From Paratinospora sagittata (Eukaryota > Streptophyta > Magnoliopsida > Ranunculales > Menispermaceae), in assembly GCA_035771175.1 (NCBI GenBank), contig CM069593.1:2412461-2476460 (forward strand): a DNA stretch of 64,000 nucleotides. The letters run 5' to 3'. Shown here in pieces: positions 12,367 to 24,568 of this stretch. Below the pieces are notes generated by a model that worked only from the letters and a program-made list of their open reading frames with translations, was not told the origin of the DNA and searched no databases. A program made the position numbers and the translations under genes. Every line of letters begins with the position of its first letter. Position 1 is the first letter of the stretch.

Positions 12367-14095
12367 TGATAACTAGTGAGAAAAACAGAAACTGAAGCTT
12401 AAGAGGAAGAACATAGAGTGAGAGAAAAAGAACAATAGCAAATTAGGGACAGAAAGAGGGAGCGGAAGAGACGCGACTGGTCTGCTAAATTGCTAGCGAC
12501 GCCTGATATATCAGTCTACAACTGCCGAGTGTCAGCCAGGTCACACTTCTTCCTGGTGTCCCATCGTCGATGAATGGCTATCCGCCACGTTTACATTGCA
12601 GTCCACGTGGTACCAGTGCCATGTGCGGAACAGTGAACGGGTCTGTCCGGCTTCAGTACGTCGCGCATGCAGTGTGGCTGAGTAATTGCGTGTTCGTGGA
12701 TCAGTTGAGGTGTTACACGTGACGACATTTCAAGGGCGGTGTGTTGGTATTGCAAGGTAAGGTACACCGTGGATCCTACGTGGCGAATGGAGAGCAGGCT
12801 ACGGAACTGCGACCTTTATCCTCTTGTATGGCTCCCGGAAAGTATCCAGTGCTTCGCAAATAACGGAGACCGTGGTAGTTCGATTCGGTGGATCTACGTT
12901 GGACCTTGTGTCGTTTACACGAGGAAGTCAAAAAGCCCGAGTTGACCCGGTCAATAATGGCTTGAGAGTGATTTGTATCCATCCAATCATCGGAGTTAGA
13001 GCAGTTTTCGTAAGAATAATAAGGAGATATTTGATTTCTTTCTCCAATCCTTCGATATACTAACGCGCTAACAACTGTGTTGTTGAAAACATTATAATAG
13101 TATTAAATCACGTGATTGAAAAAAAATAAACAAAGTCATAAAACTTTAATAAAAACCAAAAAAAAAGTCTTAAGACGATTTACTAAAAAATAAAAGATTT
13201 CGATTTTTAAATAAGTAAAAATAATTTTACAATAAAAATATATTTATTCAAATGCCTAAAAACACTTTTTTCCCCTTTCTTTTTTTTTTAGTATCGATTT
13301 TTCAACACAATAAGTGTTTTCCTCCTCTTTGGACGAAACTAATCCTTCCAAATTTAAAAATTTACAGAGATAAAGACACCTCTCATAACAAAGAGTTAAG
13401 AGAGACGAGAACAGGCTAAGACTCGTAATAATGAATCCCTCAAACCACACCTCGTAATTCACTTTCCAAACTAACAAATCAACCCTTACTGATAAATAAA
13501 TAAAAAAACGTATCAACAAACTTATTTTTTTATTCCATAAAACATTATTTAGCGCGCATGCATAGAAACAAACTAGTATTATTAGAACTTACCATTTTTT
13601 TTATTTTTTTTATTTTTTTTGGTGGTGGTGGTGACGGGGGGACCATTTTCTTCCACAAAAAAAAAAAAAAATGTTTTTGATGGAAGAGGGGGGGATTTAA
13701 AGGAATCTTAAATGTAACAACAGTTGGACAGCTGTGATTTATAAAGATCACCTAACCAGATAAAATTCAACCCACAAGGCCACTCTGTTTTCTGCAAGGG
13801 GAAAAAAAACATTATAAAAGGATTTCATATACAAACATTTCGTAACAGAAGAATGTGCTAAAACTTAATCAACATATTTGACCCAAAATATTTTACATTA
13901 AGAATTTAAGTTAGCTCAATTGGAGATAAAGCGAGAAAAAACCATTTAAGGAAATGTACATACAACAAAGGCTTTCGTTGCACTAGTTAGTTAGGAAGAG
14001 TGACCCTATTACCAGTTCATGGCAATGATACAAGTAAGAGACCTACAAAACATATGAAATAAAGATATTTAATAAAGATTATAAGTAGCTATAGC
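12367..14095. other. bZIP upstream region and AT-rich intergenic
   Basis: The GC-richer part (12.4-13.0 kb) should contain the bZIP promoter and 5' UTR; it has an ACGT element (CCACGTGG at about 12603). Open frames here lack any recognisable motif. From 13.1 kb the sequence is AT-rich with mononucleotide runs and a GGT/A-run patch near 13620-13690. Confidence 0.5.
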
Positions 14096-14275
14096 TGACC
14101 CCCCATGTAAAGATGGTGATAGGCTTGGTTGAGTTGAGTTGAGTTGAGCAGGTATAAGTTATTGTAATTTAGATATGAACCTAGTCCTTGATAGATCAGA
14201 ATGGAAGAAGGTGATTCATATAGCCAATCCCATGCAGTTGGGAAAAGGCTTTATTGAGTCGAGCTGACTTTAATG
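14096..14275 (+). repeat. two GTTGGG..AGGCTT repeat tails
   Basis: Two degenerate copies of a motif common in dicot genomes (CCCATGCAGTTGGGAAAAGG then CTT/TTGAG runs) lie at about 14096-14155 and 14225-14270. From memory, similar sequence ends plant RTE-type LINEs and SINEs. Related copies in this window are listed separately. Confidence 0.5.
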
Positions 14276-14507
14276 TATGTCGGTTTAATCAGCTCCATGA
14301 ATTTGTGAAGTTTGACATTGATTTGAGTTTTGTCACGTAGATTTTGGCTACACTTGCCAATGTTAGAGACAAAGCACTTCTATGTCTTCCATGCCTCCTA
14401 TCATATACTTCCAAGGTCCAATTCAAGTACCTCTCTCTATGGAATAGATCTCAAACAGAAAACTAAAAGTAACTACAAGAAGTGATGGAGTTCAATAGTC
14501 CCTTGTA

Positions 14508-14795
14508 ACTTGATATGCATTGTTGAGACTCTACCTACAAACTATAGCTTTGGGTCTAGTGGTTTCTATTTAACATGGTATCAATGTTTTGCTTTTGTGA
14601 GAAGTCTTCAGTTAAGTCTATTGGTTGGCATTATTTGATATTTATCTTTTCTTCTATCTCCCTTCTATCTCTCCATATGCAAGATGAGGTTCCACGTGAC
14701 ATGTCGTGATGAAGAGTGCTAATGATGGCTTAATATGTATTTTTGGGCCTCCACCTCCTAGCTGAAACTTTTAGGTCTACTGGTTTCTCACAATA
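14508..14795 (+). repeat. tRNA-like dispersed repeat, copy 1 (degenerate)
   Basis: It begins CTTGATATGCATTGTTG, continues with AACTATAGCTTTGGGTCTAG and AACATGGTATCAATG, and repeats the opening module near its end. The same order is found at 41457-41710 and 54600-54892. The promoter-like boxes are most decayed in this copy. Confidence 0.6.
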
Positions 14796-17099
14796 TTATT
14801 TATTAATCAACTAGAAGTATATGATACCTTGTTATTCACAAAATATTGCATTTATTTGAGCAATGCAACCATCCATCTCTTTTCATCCAAGGATAAAAGT
14901 TTATACGATGTAACAGTACTGAGATATGAAAAAAAGCACCTTGCTACTGAAAAGTATACTCTTGTTGAAAACCTGCTGGCCAGTATTGGCGTTAAGCTGA
15001 TGAACATGTCCAGTAGAGGGAGCCTTAACATTTGACAACCTGCAGAATAACAGGGAGAAGCCACGTCATCAAGAACCTTTTTTTAGTTACAAATAGATAG
15101 ATACAGGGACAGAAAACCAGGCCATCACACACACACCTCCATTTTCATTGCATCCCATCCTTCACCAATGTCTTCCACCAAGACTTTAGGCAAATGTAGC
15201 TTGGATGTCAACCCTATAATTGTATAAACTGCAACTCATCTCAATAGACATCTAGAGAAAAATAGTACCAGATGAATAATGTGACAAAAATATATTCGTC
15301 CAGTAAATTGATATGTTGTGGAAGCGAGGTTTCAGTGCATTCAAAGTAAGGAAAGCGAGGATGAAAAAGATCATTGAAGAACAGAAAAAGAAAACTATCC
15401 AAGTTTCATGTAAATTAATTTAATCTGACTATATACAAAAATGAACTTTTGTATTTTTGCACTGTTAAAGGGAAAAATATTTTAACTGTTCCAGAGCTAA
15501 TTCTGCATATTCCCTAGCAAATTACCCATCAAAACTACCAAACAAAAGCTTACACATCCAGTCAAGCAAATCACATGTTATCCCTTTGCATTCCTTATGG
15601 GTTCAATAAGGCAGAGGAACCAATCTGGGGAAAAAAAAAGTTCTTACCATTTCTTATCCTCAAAATGAGCTCTTGGGTTCGACAAAATAGTGCTTTATCC
15701 ATAGATTTTGAATGCAAATTGGTAATTGAGAATACCAATCAGCTGCATTCAAAGTCCGGACAGATAGGAAAACTAATGCATGTCTCAAGAGGAACAAAAA
15801 GAAACAAGGAGAAGGTGCTTTTCATTAAAAATCTCATGCCTGAGCCCCTGGGAATCCTCAAGTTCAGCCTTCTCAACCTTATTTGAATATTATAATAACA
15901 TTTTGGAAGACTGTTCCGTTGCAAGTGAATGTTCGCATCAAGGTCCTTTCATGCATAAAAAGAACAAAGAAATAAAAGTAAAATCATAAATGTTTACTGG
16001 TAATCAACCTGCATTCTCTGGGCAAGCAAATAATTACCAGAAATTCCATTACTTGGATCAACCAGCAACATAAACACGAACAGACATACGTACTCCATAA
16101 ACCCAAATAAAGGTCAATCTGGATGATAAAGAAGTGGTTTAAAACAAGAAAAAACAAAATACAGTCAAGAATACAAGACTTATCAAGAAGATATCATCGT
16201 CTCATCATCGTATTTAAGAATAGGTGCAAGGAGGGAGGTTTTCCTTGCTTTATTCTGTGAAAATGGCAACGACATAAGACACTCCACTACCACAAGCTTG
16301 AGAAATTATCCCTCATGAGCATTCATGAACTTAGAAACGTATACTTACACACACAATAAAGAAATGGACCATGTTAATAGAGAAATCTATACCTAATAGA
16401 ACCAACAAAATTAATGGAAAAGGTAGAACCAAAATAATTGTATATCTAGCAAATAGCATTCATACAGATACTGTAACATATCAAATTGGCAACTCAAGTG
16501 TACAAACTTTGAAAAAAATATGGCAATAGTTTAAATACATCAAATAAAACAAAAAAAAGTGAGGAATTTATGTTCAATCCACTTGTGAATTTGAATGTAG
16601 AATTGCATCCATCCAAAGAAGATCAATAAAGCTCACATGTATATAAATGCCACCCACCTCAATATTTGCAATCAAGAAATTTGATGGACATTCAGCTATA
16701 GTGTGACTAATATTAGAATAGAATAAAAATTATTAGATTGTGGAGATGAATGGTTCAATATGAGTAAACATATTTTTACCCAAAAATTAGGTGCACATGG
16801 TCCTATTAATAGCCATAAAAAGCAAAACAATTAAAAGAAAGAAGAAACTCATATACTAATACTTTTCTACTCAAAATAATATACTAATACTTTCATAAAT
16901 AGGTCTACTACCTGATTTTGATTATTTAACATGACATTGGCCAATTGATCAAACTTGAACCTCAAACCATTCACTTGTCTCTGAAGATACCTCACTAAAT
17001 CACTGGTTTGTGTTGCTGCACCATTTCTGGAAGGGGGGCTCCAAATTCTAGACCCCTCCAACAAGACCGGATGTGCAACGTGAAGGAGTACTCAAAGAA

Positions 17100-19435
17100 G
17101 TACTGGAATCTATGGCCTTGCCTGAAGAAGATGAAGCAGTACTCGAAGAAGTTTAACCTTGACATTCTTGAATATTCCCCATAAAAATAATTGGAAACAA
17201 CTATTTTGTTATCAAAAGGAATCTATGGCATACATTTTTTTATAATATAAAATAAGCAATTTAACTAATATTTTTACATTCTTACCGAGGTTTCTGGTTG
17301 CCCGCCTTACTTTATATGCCCTTAAGCGGTTAAACCTTTACAACTTTAAATATATCATTTGGATCTGCAATGGCCTTCCTCTACAAGATATAATACTGTT
17401 AAAAACAAATAATCTTATCAAATCACGAAATCTTACTATGTTGTCCACTAACAGGGCATGGCCTTTTTGGCTCGCAACATGATAAAGCTTTTATTTAGCA
17501 ATTAGCGGGAACCTCACACAAATACAAACATAAACAAGAACCTAACATTATAGATAAAACATTCAAACGCACAAGAACAAAAAAAAGAAATATATATATA
17601 TATATATATATGAAACATAATAAAAGTCCTTAAGAAACTATGGAATAGCCCGTATAACTCCTAAAACAAAAAGGAAGCAATATAGTTTCTTACAAGTTAC
17701 AATAAATGGAGAAGATGGTTTTGCCTCCAAAAGATCATCAATTATTGATTAGCTACTTTCATGGGCTTAATTTTGTCACTAATTTCATCTTTTTATTGGC
17801 CCAGGTTGAATTGCCTCTTTCAAAAGCACGTAAATCGTTGATTGCCAATTCTTCCAAAATTGTTCAAACTCCATTAGTATATAATCCTTGCAATATCCTT
17901 AAGATTAGAAACCTTTGCTGCAAGCTGCAAAATCACAGCAATAGGAAATTGGATCATTCAGAATCTGAAATGGACTTTTAAAATTATTAGTAATTTTTTT
18001 AAGTTCAACTATTCGAAGGACCAAAGTTTGTTTCTCTCATCTTTTGTAACTCAAGACCACTTCTACTGAGTGAATGGTACCATTTCATGTGAAAAAGATT
18101 CCAGAAAAAGCAATAAGTGAACAGTATTGGACCCCAACTGGTTGAACCCTATTGTTAAATTGAACAAGTAGTTGAAATTACCTTTAGCTTTGTTAGATCC
18201 TTTTCTTTTGCTTTGAAACTTGATTTTTTTTCATAAGCAGTGGGATGGAGTAAAAGGACTAGGTGGAATGTATCTTTTGATGCTCGCATTGGAGTCTTGG
18301 CAAGGTATGGTAGCTAAATTTTGTCTTTTCCTATTTTCTGAACTTCTTTTGAGCTCTAGAAATGATATATGACATTAAAAAAAAAAAATGTATAAAGAGT
18401 ATTACTGGTGGGTGGTGATATCTCCTCAATGGGACATCCTTGACACCTTTATCATGAAAATCAAATAACACCACATCAACTAATATATAAGAAAAAAAAC
18501 AATTTAAAATACACATAAATATGTAACAAACATATGAATCAAATATATGTGACGTCAAACTGGGATGAGTCAAATGTATGAAATGTATTCCAAAATCCAA
18601 AATCCCATTACAATAAACCATTTAAATATGGCCAATTAACAGATTTTACTCTCACTACAATTAGAAAAAAAGAATAATCCTACCAAAACAAAGGCCCCTA
18701 TAGTTCCACGACAAATAATATTTTTAAATAAAAACTCAATAATCTTTTAATTCACTTGCAATTTGCATTATCACAAATAATACAACCAGATTCGAAATGT
18801 TAGGTTCACCAACACGATGCGTGACTAATGAATATGTAAGAACCATGTATACAATTTTTATTTGAATTAGTGTTGATGTGACCAGTCACACAAATCAACT
18901 TTAACAATCCCTTCTTTATAGAGTTTTTATTTTCACCATTGATGTTCACAACTAGTTGTACTTGTACTAACAGTGTGGGTGGGTGCATTGGTGTTCTTAT
19001 CATAACATCAACTCAACTACAATTAAAACAGACTTTTCTCAACTATATGGGGTCGCTATACGAATCCACTTCCACTACTTTGTATTGTCATATCTAAACA
19101 ACTAATAAAATCTTCTTAACAGTGCCCTCATTGTGATAGTTGATAAAGTAGAGTGAATAGAGAAGATTACTACAATCAATGCATGTAATTGAAAAAAAAA
19201 AGGCTTTGTTGAGTTATGAGTTGTGCCCTGAATATAACACATGCTAATACATGAATAAAAAGTCTATCAAACAAAAGATTGTTTTGCTTGGGATGCTAAA
19301 ATACAAAATTCTCATTGAACAAGATCAATGCATGTTTATTGCATACTGCATACCTTCACCCTCAACTTTGGACTTTGTTTTAAGTTGTCCTTCAACTTAA
19401 AAACAAATGCAGAGAATCCCAATGCTTGACTTAAC
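17100..19435. other. intergenic, no gene recognised
   Basis: The region is AT-rich. It has a short TA repeat near 17590-17611 and an unrecognised 91-codon plus-strand frame at 17706-17981 without known motifs. A minus-strand copy of the CAACTA(C/T)ATGG..GTC repeat tail lies at about 19025-19070. Confidence 0.5.
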
Positions 19436-20284
19436 GATTGCCAAGGCAGTCCTTATTTAATATACTGTCTGACTCTCCTTCCAACCCAATATTCCCCTTA
19501 CCGACATATATATGGAAGGTTCAGGTTCCATCTAAAGTAAAGGTATTTGGATGGCTACTGGCCCATAGGAGGATTAATACATTCGATATATTACAAAGGA
19601 GGATGCCTAATTTATATATCTCCCCTAACTGGTGCTCTTTATGTGGATGGGATGGGGAAAGTTTGGACCACTTATTCTTCTCATGCGAATTTGCTAGACA
19701 TATTTGGTGCTTTTGGCATGCTCTTTATGTGGATGGGATGGGGAAAGTTTGGACCACTTATTCTTCTCATGCGAATTTGCTAGACATATTTGGTGCTTTT
19801 GGCATGCTTTTTCAAGGGGCAAATTCTCTCACCCACGTAATATCAATGAAGGGTTATCCTTGTCCCATATGGAAAACACATCTACACAAGTGAAAGGAGT
19901 GGGGCTAATCGCATCATATACGACTTTGTGGTCAATATGGCTGGAACGGAATAACAGAATATTTAAAAACCAAGTAAGGGGAGAGGAACAACTGTGGGAA
20001 TTGATAAAGTTGGTAGCTAGCTCTTGGGTGTTGCTTCAGATTGGAATTCAGGATTCACTCTTTCAGATTGGATTTTAGGGTGGGATAGATGTCTACATTG
20101 TGAGAATGATGTGTAATTTGGTCAAGATGGATAGGGAAGGTCATTGTGGGTATAAGTCTTGTTAGAGTTATGCACTGCCGGTGCATTCTGCTCCAACATA
20201 TATTTAATTTGTAATCAGGATTTATCTAATAAATAAATTATTACCTTGTTTCTGCTAAAAAAAAAAATGATTGCCAAGGCAGTC
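19436..20284 (+). mobile_element. 5'-truncated LINE with 16-bp target duplication
   Basis: The inserted DNA is 19452-20268 (817 bp). It is flanked by identical 16-bp copies of GATTGCCAAGGCAGTC at 19436-19451 and 20269-20284, and ends in a run of about 11 A just before the right copy. This is the signature of target-primed reverse transcription. Only the last part of ORF2 and the 3' UTR arrived, as is usual for plant L1-type LINEs. Confidence 0.92.
19452..20078 (+). pseudogene. LINE ORF2 C-terminus (zf-RVT domain)
   Basis: The frame reads YIWKVQVPSKVKVFGWLLAH, then CSLCGWDGESLDHLFFSCEF and a Trp-rich tail (TLWSIWLERNNRIFKN), the zinc-binding domain that follows RT in plant non-LTR retrotransposons; the ligands look like C-x2-C...H-x4-C. 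An 86-bp segment is duplicated in tandem (19633-19718 and 19719-19804), and 86 is not divisible by 3, so the frame is broken in the middle. Removing one copy restores a continuous domain. No endonuclease or RT core is present. Confidence 0.85.
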
Positions 20285-20770
20285 ACCCTTCAAATTGCCT
20301 AGGCGACAACTTGATTTTTTTTATTTTTTTTTGAGGTATTAAAAGAATTTAAGATTATGGGCAATTGTTAATATTAATTTTTATATATTTTTTAAAAAAT
20401 ATATGTTGGTCTCTCACATGGTCTTTTAAGTTTTAAGTATTTATTAATGCATTTATAGGATCAAGAATGATTTTGTAACACCAGACAAAGATTTGTGAAG
20501 CCGAAATCGGAGGAAGTGATCTCAACCAATTTGCAGCGCAAGAAGGAAGATTCACATGTCACAAGGATAAAAGAAAAGTCAAAAAATCAAAGTTGAAGAA
20601 AACCGAAATATTCTCCCACAACATGGCACTGTCATTATTTCATTTATTTTAATGTTTTAACTTTTTAGAAGCATTGTGGATTTAGAAGGTGCTTCCAATT
20701 TTTCTTGATTAAATAGAAGGTTTAGGGAGAATGAAATCTCTAACTAAATTGTAGGAAGGTCAACCATTAA

Positions 20771-22490
20771 TGTAACACCCCGTAAATTTAATTAAATACA
20801 TACGTTGACGTACACTTATATCGAGATGTATAATACACGTATTTTATACGTAGGAGCTCAATATACGCTTGATAATACACGTATTTTATACGTATGAGCC
20901 AAATATACGTGTAGATAATAGGAAAGAAAGAAAATGATTAATTTATGGGGTTGGTTAATGAAACATGTAGATTGAGTGTATTAAGAAGAAGAACGAATAA
21001 CAAGATATAAAAGAAAATAAAATAATGAACAGTACTTGAATAAAAGACAAATTAAGTTTACTGTTCATATACTGTTCACGGAACAGTAAATCAATAAATG
21101 AAATGAGTTGCTGAATGAAAGACAGAAAGAAAAAAAAAACAGAGAGAAGAAAGAGAACAGAGAAGAAGGAGAAGAAGAAAAAGGGAGAACGCGGGATTCG
21201 TGCGTAATCGGGACTCGCGGTAAGTGATTTTCACTCCCTTTCTTCGTGAAATTACTATCTAAGCTAGATGTAAACTTTCTAGCGGAGTAATTTTTACTGT
21301 GGGAGCCGTTTTACGGCGTTTTGACAAATTGGGGATTTTGACCCAATGTGAATGAAAATCTGCTAGAAAGGTAGAAAAACACTCATTAGACGGTCGGGAC
21401 CCCGAATATGTGGTTAGATTCCATTTTAGGAGTTTTGGAGACCGTTTGACAATTTTAATACAATTTACATGTTTCAAATGAATAGCGATGAATAGCACTA
21501 TGAACAGTGACGTGAATAGGGAATACTGAATAGTGAATACTGGTCAGTGTTCACTATGCATTGTGCACTATTCACTATGCATTTATTCTGTTCGCTGTTC
21601 ACTGTTCGTTGTTCGCTGTTCGCTGTTCGCTGTTCACTGTTCACTGTTCACTGTTCAGTGTTCACTGTTCATCCGAAAGATGTATTCAAACGGTCGCCAA
21701 AACTCCAAAAATAGAATCTAACCACAGATTCAGAATCCTGACAGTCCAGGGAGCATTTTTCTACCTTCTTAGCGGGTTTTCATTCACGTTGGGGTCAAAA
21801 CCCAAATTTGGTAAAACGCCGTAAAACGGCTCCCACAGTCAAAATTTCTCCGCTAGAATAGCTTAGATAGTAATTTTACGAAGAAAAAGCGTGAAAATTA
21901 CTTACCGACGGTCCGAATTTCGTTCGAATCGCACGCTTCCCCTTTTTCTTCTTCTCCGTCTTCCCTCTGCTTCTTTCTTACGCTCTCTGGAAACTTCGTT
22001 TCCTTCATGCTTATTTTTTTTTTATTCCTCTTGTTGTAACACGTAGATAAGCTATCTTTCTTTTATTATTATTTTTTTATTCAACCTTCAGCAACTTCTC
22101 CTTATCTTCTTTTATTTTGTCTTATTCATTTTGTTTTTTTTTGTCTTGTTTTTTGTTGTTGGACGTTGGTGGGAGAGAGTTGATAAGGAAGATATTAAAA
22201 GATAAGTATATAAAAAATATCTTGATTCCATGCTTCTAGACTCCCTTTATTAACCAACTCCCCATCTTAATATTTAACTTTCATTTATTCAATCATACTT
22301 TCATTAATTCATTAAATCATACTCCAATCCACATTTTTAATTAAATCATACAGCGTATATTTAGCGCATACGTATCAAATACGTGTATTATACATCTCGA
22401 TATACGTGTAATTTAACGTATATGGGTTTGTACAGTGTATAGTACGCTGTGCCGGTCATGACGTCAGCCTACGTCAGGGGCGTCGTGACA
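20771..22490 (+). repeat. LTR1, rebuilt as a giant hairpin
   Basis: The first ~770 bp run in the normal direction (TGTAACACC, ACGT-rich palindromes, GAGAAGAAG tract, the block GGGAGCCGTTTTACGGCG). At about 21538 the sequence turns over: 21538-22429 is the near-perfect reverse complement of the first ~950 bp of LTR2 (23087-24037). The last ~60 bp return to the normal LTR end. The LTR therefore pairs with itself along most of its length and lacks the R/U5-like middle found in LTR2. A 42-bp tandem duplication (TAATACACGTATTTTATACG at 20831 and 20873) lies near the start. Confidence 0.85.
21590..21672 (+). repeat. heptamer array TGTTCRC
   Basis: About twelve tandem 7-mers (TGTTCGC, TGTTCAC and variants) form the turn of the LTR1 hairpin. 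They are the reverse complement of the GAATAGT/GTACAGT heptamers in LTR2. The open frames they make on both strands are repeats without coding character. Confidence 0.85.
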
Positions 22491-22494
22491 ATAT

Positions 22495-22506
22495 TGGTAT
22501 CAGAGC
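22495..22506 (+). promoter_or_regulatory. primer binding site, tRNA-iMet type
   Basis: TGGTATCAGAGC lies four bases after the end of LTR1. It matches the complement of the plant initiator tRNA-Met 3' end used by most plant LTR retrotransposons, and so fixes the 5' LTR boundary and the plus orientation. Confidence 0.9.
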
Positions 22507-23058
22507 CTAAGTTTAAAATTCTTAAAAAGATAAAAGCTTTATGATATTATGATTGCTTGTATGGGTATACATATGGGTAGTTATATTATGTGGAGCCTAA
22601 TCCAATATGTTATCTTGACTGAGAATCACATGTGTCAGTGAATTCCAGATTTGGAAAAGAATAGTCAAGATTAACATTGGAAAAGTGCTGATCATGAAAG
22701 GATCAGAAGGCTGAAAGAAAAATAACTGGATGTAATCCAATGATAATAAATTATATAGCTTATATGGCTAGGAACTACCCAACAACAACGAAATGCACAG
22801 CTTATGAGCTTGTGGCAAATTTGTAATGTGAGAAAGAAAGAGGATAAGTGTACGGAAGAGTGTCTATATATTGATGTTGAAGACTTGTCATTCAGATTCC
22901 ATATATTGTATGGATGTAACTCAACTCTAAGTTGGGGAGGATAGCACGTATCAAGAAGAGCAAACATGGAAGCGGAATATAAAATGCGGGAGCAGTTATC
23001 TGGGATTGAGTATCACTTGAAGAATCGTCCTTTCTAAATTTCGAGGACGAAATTCCTT
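22507..23058 (+). other. internal region of gypsy composite, no pol
   Basis: About 550 bp between primer site and polypurine tract. It has no long open frame and no retroviral domain. The end (TTTCTAAATTTCGAGGACGA) is what follows the pol stop in Tekay/Del elements, so this looks like a deletion derivative that kept only the two ends. Confidence 0.7.
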
Positions 23059-23071
23059 AAGTTGGGGAGAT
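23059..23071 (+). promoter_or_regulatory. polypurine tract before LTR2
   Basis: AAGTTGGGGAGAT lies directly before TGTAACACC and is the plus-strand primer site of the element. Confidence 0.8.
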
Positions 23072-23866
23072 TGTAACACCCCGTAAATTTAATTAAATAT
23101 ATACGTTAATTTACACGTATATCGAGATGTATAATACACGTATTTGATACGTATGCGCTAAATATACGCTGTATGATTTAATTAAAAATGTGGATTGGAG
23201 TATGATTTAATGAATTAATGAAAGTATGATTGAATAAATGAAAGTTAAATATTAAGATGGGGAGTTGGTTAATAAAGGGAGTCTAGAAGCATGGAATCAA
23301 GATATTTTTTATATACTTATCTTTTAATATCTTCCTTATCAACTCTCTCCCACCAACGTCCAACAACAAAAAACAAGACAAAAAAAAACAAAATGAATAA
23401 GACAAAATAAAAGAAGATAAGGAGAAGTTGCTGAAGGTTGAATAAAAAAATAATAATAAAAGAAAGATAGCTTATCTACGTGTTACAACAAGAGGAATAA
23501 AAAAAAAAATAAGCATGAAGGAAATGAAGTTTCCAGAGAGCGAAAGAAAGAAGCAGAGGGAAGACGGAGAAGAAGAAAAAGGGGAAGCGCGCGATTCGAA
23601 CGAAATCCGGACCGTCGGTAAGTAATTTTCACGCTTTTTCTTCGTAAAATTACTATCTAAGCTATTCTAGCGGAGAAATTTTGACTGTGGGAGCCGTTTT
23701 ACGGCGTTTTACCAAATTTGGGTTTTGACCCCAACGTGAATGAAAACCCGCTAAGAAGGTAGAAAAATGCTCCCTGGACTGTCAGGATTCTGAATCTGTG
23801 GTTAGATTCTATTTTTGGAGTTTTGGCGACCGTTTGACAATTTTAATACAATATACATCTTTCAGA

Positions 23867-24030
23867 TGAATAGTGAATAGTGAATAGTAAATAATAAATA
23901 GTGCATAATAAATAATGAATAGTAAATAGTAAATAGTGTACAGTGTACAGTGTACAGTGTACAGAGAATAGTAAATAGTGAACAGTGAATAAATGCATAG
24001 TGAATAGTGCACAATGCATAGTGAACACTG
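23867..24030 (+). repeat. heptamer array GAATAGT/GTACAGT
   Basis: More than twenty imperfect 7-mers (GAATAGT, AAATAGT, GTACAGT, GCATAAT) in tandem. Because 7 codons span three units, all frames stay open and give repetitive Tyr/Leu/His-rich peptides on the minus strand; these are not genes. Confidence 0.85.
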
Positions 24031-24568
24031 ACCAGTGATGTGAATAATATTGTGCACAGCGATGTGACCAATGATGCGACCCAATGATTTTCACTGTTCT
24101 TTCTTGTGGAAATCTCTAGAGTGACCACAGAAACGAGATAATAGATTCTTCAACTGCTTGTGAGTCCTAAATGGATTTATTATGTTGAGAAATATAAATA
24201 TGAAGACATGAAATTGAATTATGGAGTGATTGTATTGGATTTAACTTGGAGCTGGACTCGAAAGCGACGATGATTGAGTTTAAGTGGAATGTGTTGTACT
24301 GTGAGTATAGTTTTCTTGATTTGGTTCTTGTATGACATTGTACGCATATAAAATGTTTGATTGTATGCATGTTATATTTATATATAATGCATTGAGTTTT
24401 ATGGATCATGCAAACTGATTTTAGCAATTGGAGTTTGTAATGATGAGGCTTTGCGATTCCTCATTGTCATTTCGTTAGGACTTAGACCCAGATGAGGTTT
24501 TGCGAGTCCTCATTGTCAGTAGGTTTGTCCTAACAAGGGTTGGGATCCTTGAAATGACTGTTAATTGG

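Larger units (their letters stand above)
13756..17064 (-). other. possible spliced minus-strand gene or remnant
   Basis: Several isolated exon-like pieces share the minus strand. At about 17064-16911 an open stretch includes RYLQRQVNGLRFKFDQLAN and ends at a good donor. At about 15217-15138 an acceptor opens a frame with LHLPKVLVEDIGEGWDAMK. At about 15035-14978 a frame with LSNVKAPSTGHVHQLNANTG sits between splice-like sites. At about 13790 another acceptor leads to a terminal frame. The pieces can be joined only with non-obvious donors, and I recognise no family, so this may be a decayed gene or chance. No other gene is visible in this interval. Confidence 0.2.

Noticed and set aside
23809..24128. 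Overlapping minus-strand frames of 83-91 codons with Tyr/His/Leu repeats, and similar plus-strand frames at 21533-21824
   Set aside because: They are translations of the 7-mer array, open in every frame because the unit contains no stop in that orientation; no start context or domain.
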